Assembly: GCF_003970795.1 (NCBI RefSeq)
Contig: NZ_RWKW01000025.1
Coordinates: 56,748 to 120,747 of the forward strand
Length of the DNA stretch: 64,000 nucleotides
DNA from: Aquibium carbonis
GTDB taxonomy: Bacteria > Pseudomonadota > Alphaproteobacteria > Rhizobiales > Rhizobiaceae
Direction of reading: 5' to 3'
The number at the start of each line of letters is the position of its first letter. Position 1 is the stretch's first letter. The position numbers and the translations under genes were made by a program. Below the pieces are notes generated by a model. It was not told the DNA's origin, did not search any database, and saw only the letters and a list, made by a program, of their open reading frames with translations. Positions 63,882 through 64,000 of this stretch are shown in pieces.

Positions 63882-64000
63882 AGCGTGTCGCGCCCAACCC
63901 GATTCATTCTGTTTCTCGTTTGGGGAGGCGATCCACGGGAAGGATGGCGCGGGTCGATGTGGTGCATCGGCCAAGTCCATCCGACGACGTGGGCGCCCGC

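Noticed and set aside
63663..63980. Minus-strand 105-codon frame at the right edge
   Set aside because: It mostly overlaps the 3' end of the nucleotidyltransferase gene, and has no motif or ribosome site.

Overview
The window is a GC-rich (mid-60s %) stretch of an alphaproteobacterial chromosome, most likely from the Hyphomicrobiales (Rhizobiales), of the Mesorhizobium/Phyllobacteriaceae kind. The signs are a Sinorhizobium-type chemotaxis gene order (cheW-cheR-cheB-cheY-cheD-cheT), rhizobial intergenic palindromic repeats, a form II CO-dehydrogenase-like operon in S-L-M order, and a TAXI-TRAP transporter with a DUF1850 partner. Genus is an inference from gene order and style, not from a marker gene.

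Layout. 1-3.5 kb: 3' part of a che operon ending in a CheT-like gene, closed by a good terminator. 3.7-8.3 kb: TAXI-TRAP receptor, fused permease, DUF1850 protein and a LysR regulator. 8.3-11 kb: a patchwork of a low-GC orphan gene, a truncated and an intact Uma2-type nuclease gene, and dense repeats. 11-16.9 kb: a polyamine-type ABC transporter with an aminobutyraldehyde dehydrogenase (ydcSTUVW-like), each larger gap filled by a repeat. 17-20.3 kb: a Mrp/ApbC-type ATPase and a class III cyclase with TolB-like and TPR parts. 20.4-24.6 kb: a 1423-residue cytochrome P450 / membrane / DyP-peroxidase fusion, followed by a soluble PAS chemoreceptor and an AraC regulator. 27.5-32 kb: two Crp/Fnr regulators, paaG, a CoxG-like protein and a xylonate-dehydratase-like enzyme. 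33-46.8 kb: MttB-family methyltransferase with a MocR regulator, pgi, a HAD phosphatase, two tandem GNATs, fadD, a DUF924 gene, a threonine-dehydratase-like gene, and a ligase-associated exonuclease with its ATP-dependent DNA ligase. 46.8-53.2 kb: a membrane protein, a nitronate-monooxygenase-type flavoprotein, and a three-gene sensing operon (periplasmic protein, hybrid kinase, HD-GYP regulator). 53.5-57.5 kb: coxM, coxL, coxS. 57.9 kb: tRNA-Thr(CGU). 58.2-63.9 kb: glycosyltransferases with a PqqD-like protein, an HprK-like kinase and an NTP_transf_5-type nucleotidyltransferase, a set recalling tailoring genes of lasso-peptide and surface-glycan loci.

The most unusual items are (i) the P450-DyP fusion, whose P450 half lacks the I-helix acidic residue and so may use peroxide rather than O2; (ii) the PqqD/HprK/nucleotidyltransferase/glycosyltransferase cluster beside a tRNA gene; (iii) a Mrp/ApbC protein without the CxxC cluster ligands; (iv) a CheT protein with a visible CheZ-like DxxxQ motif; and (v) the chimeric remnant of a Uma2 gene joined to a copy of the LysR gene's 3' end, flanking a foreign-looking gene. 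All calls come from reading the sequence and from general knowledge of the families; no database search was run.
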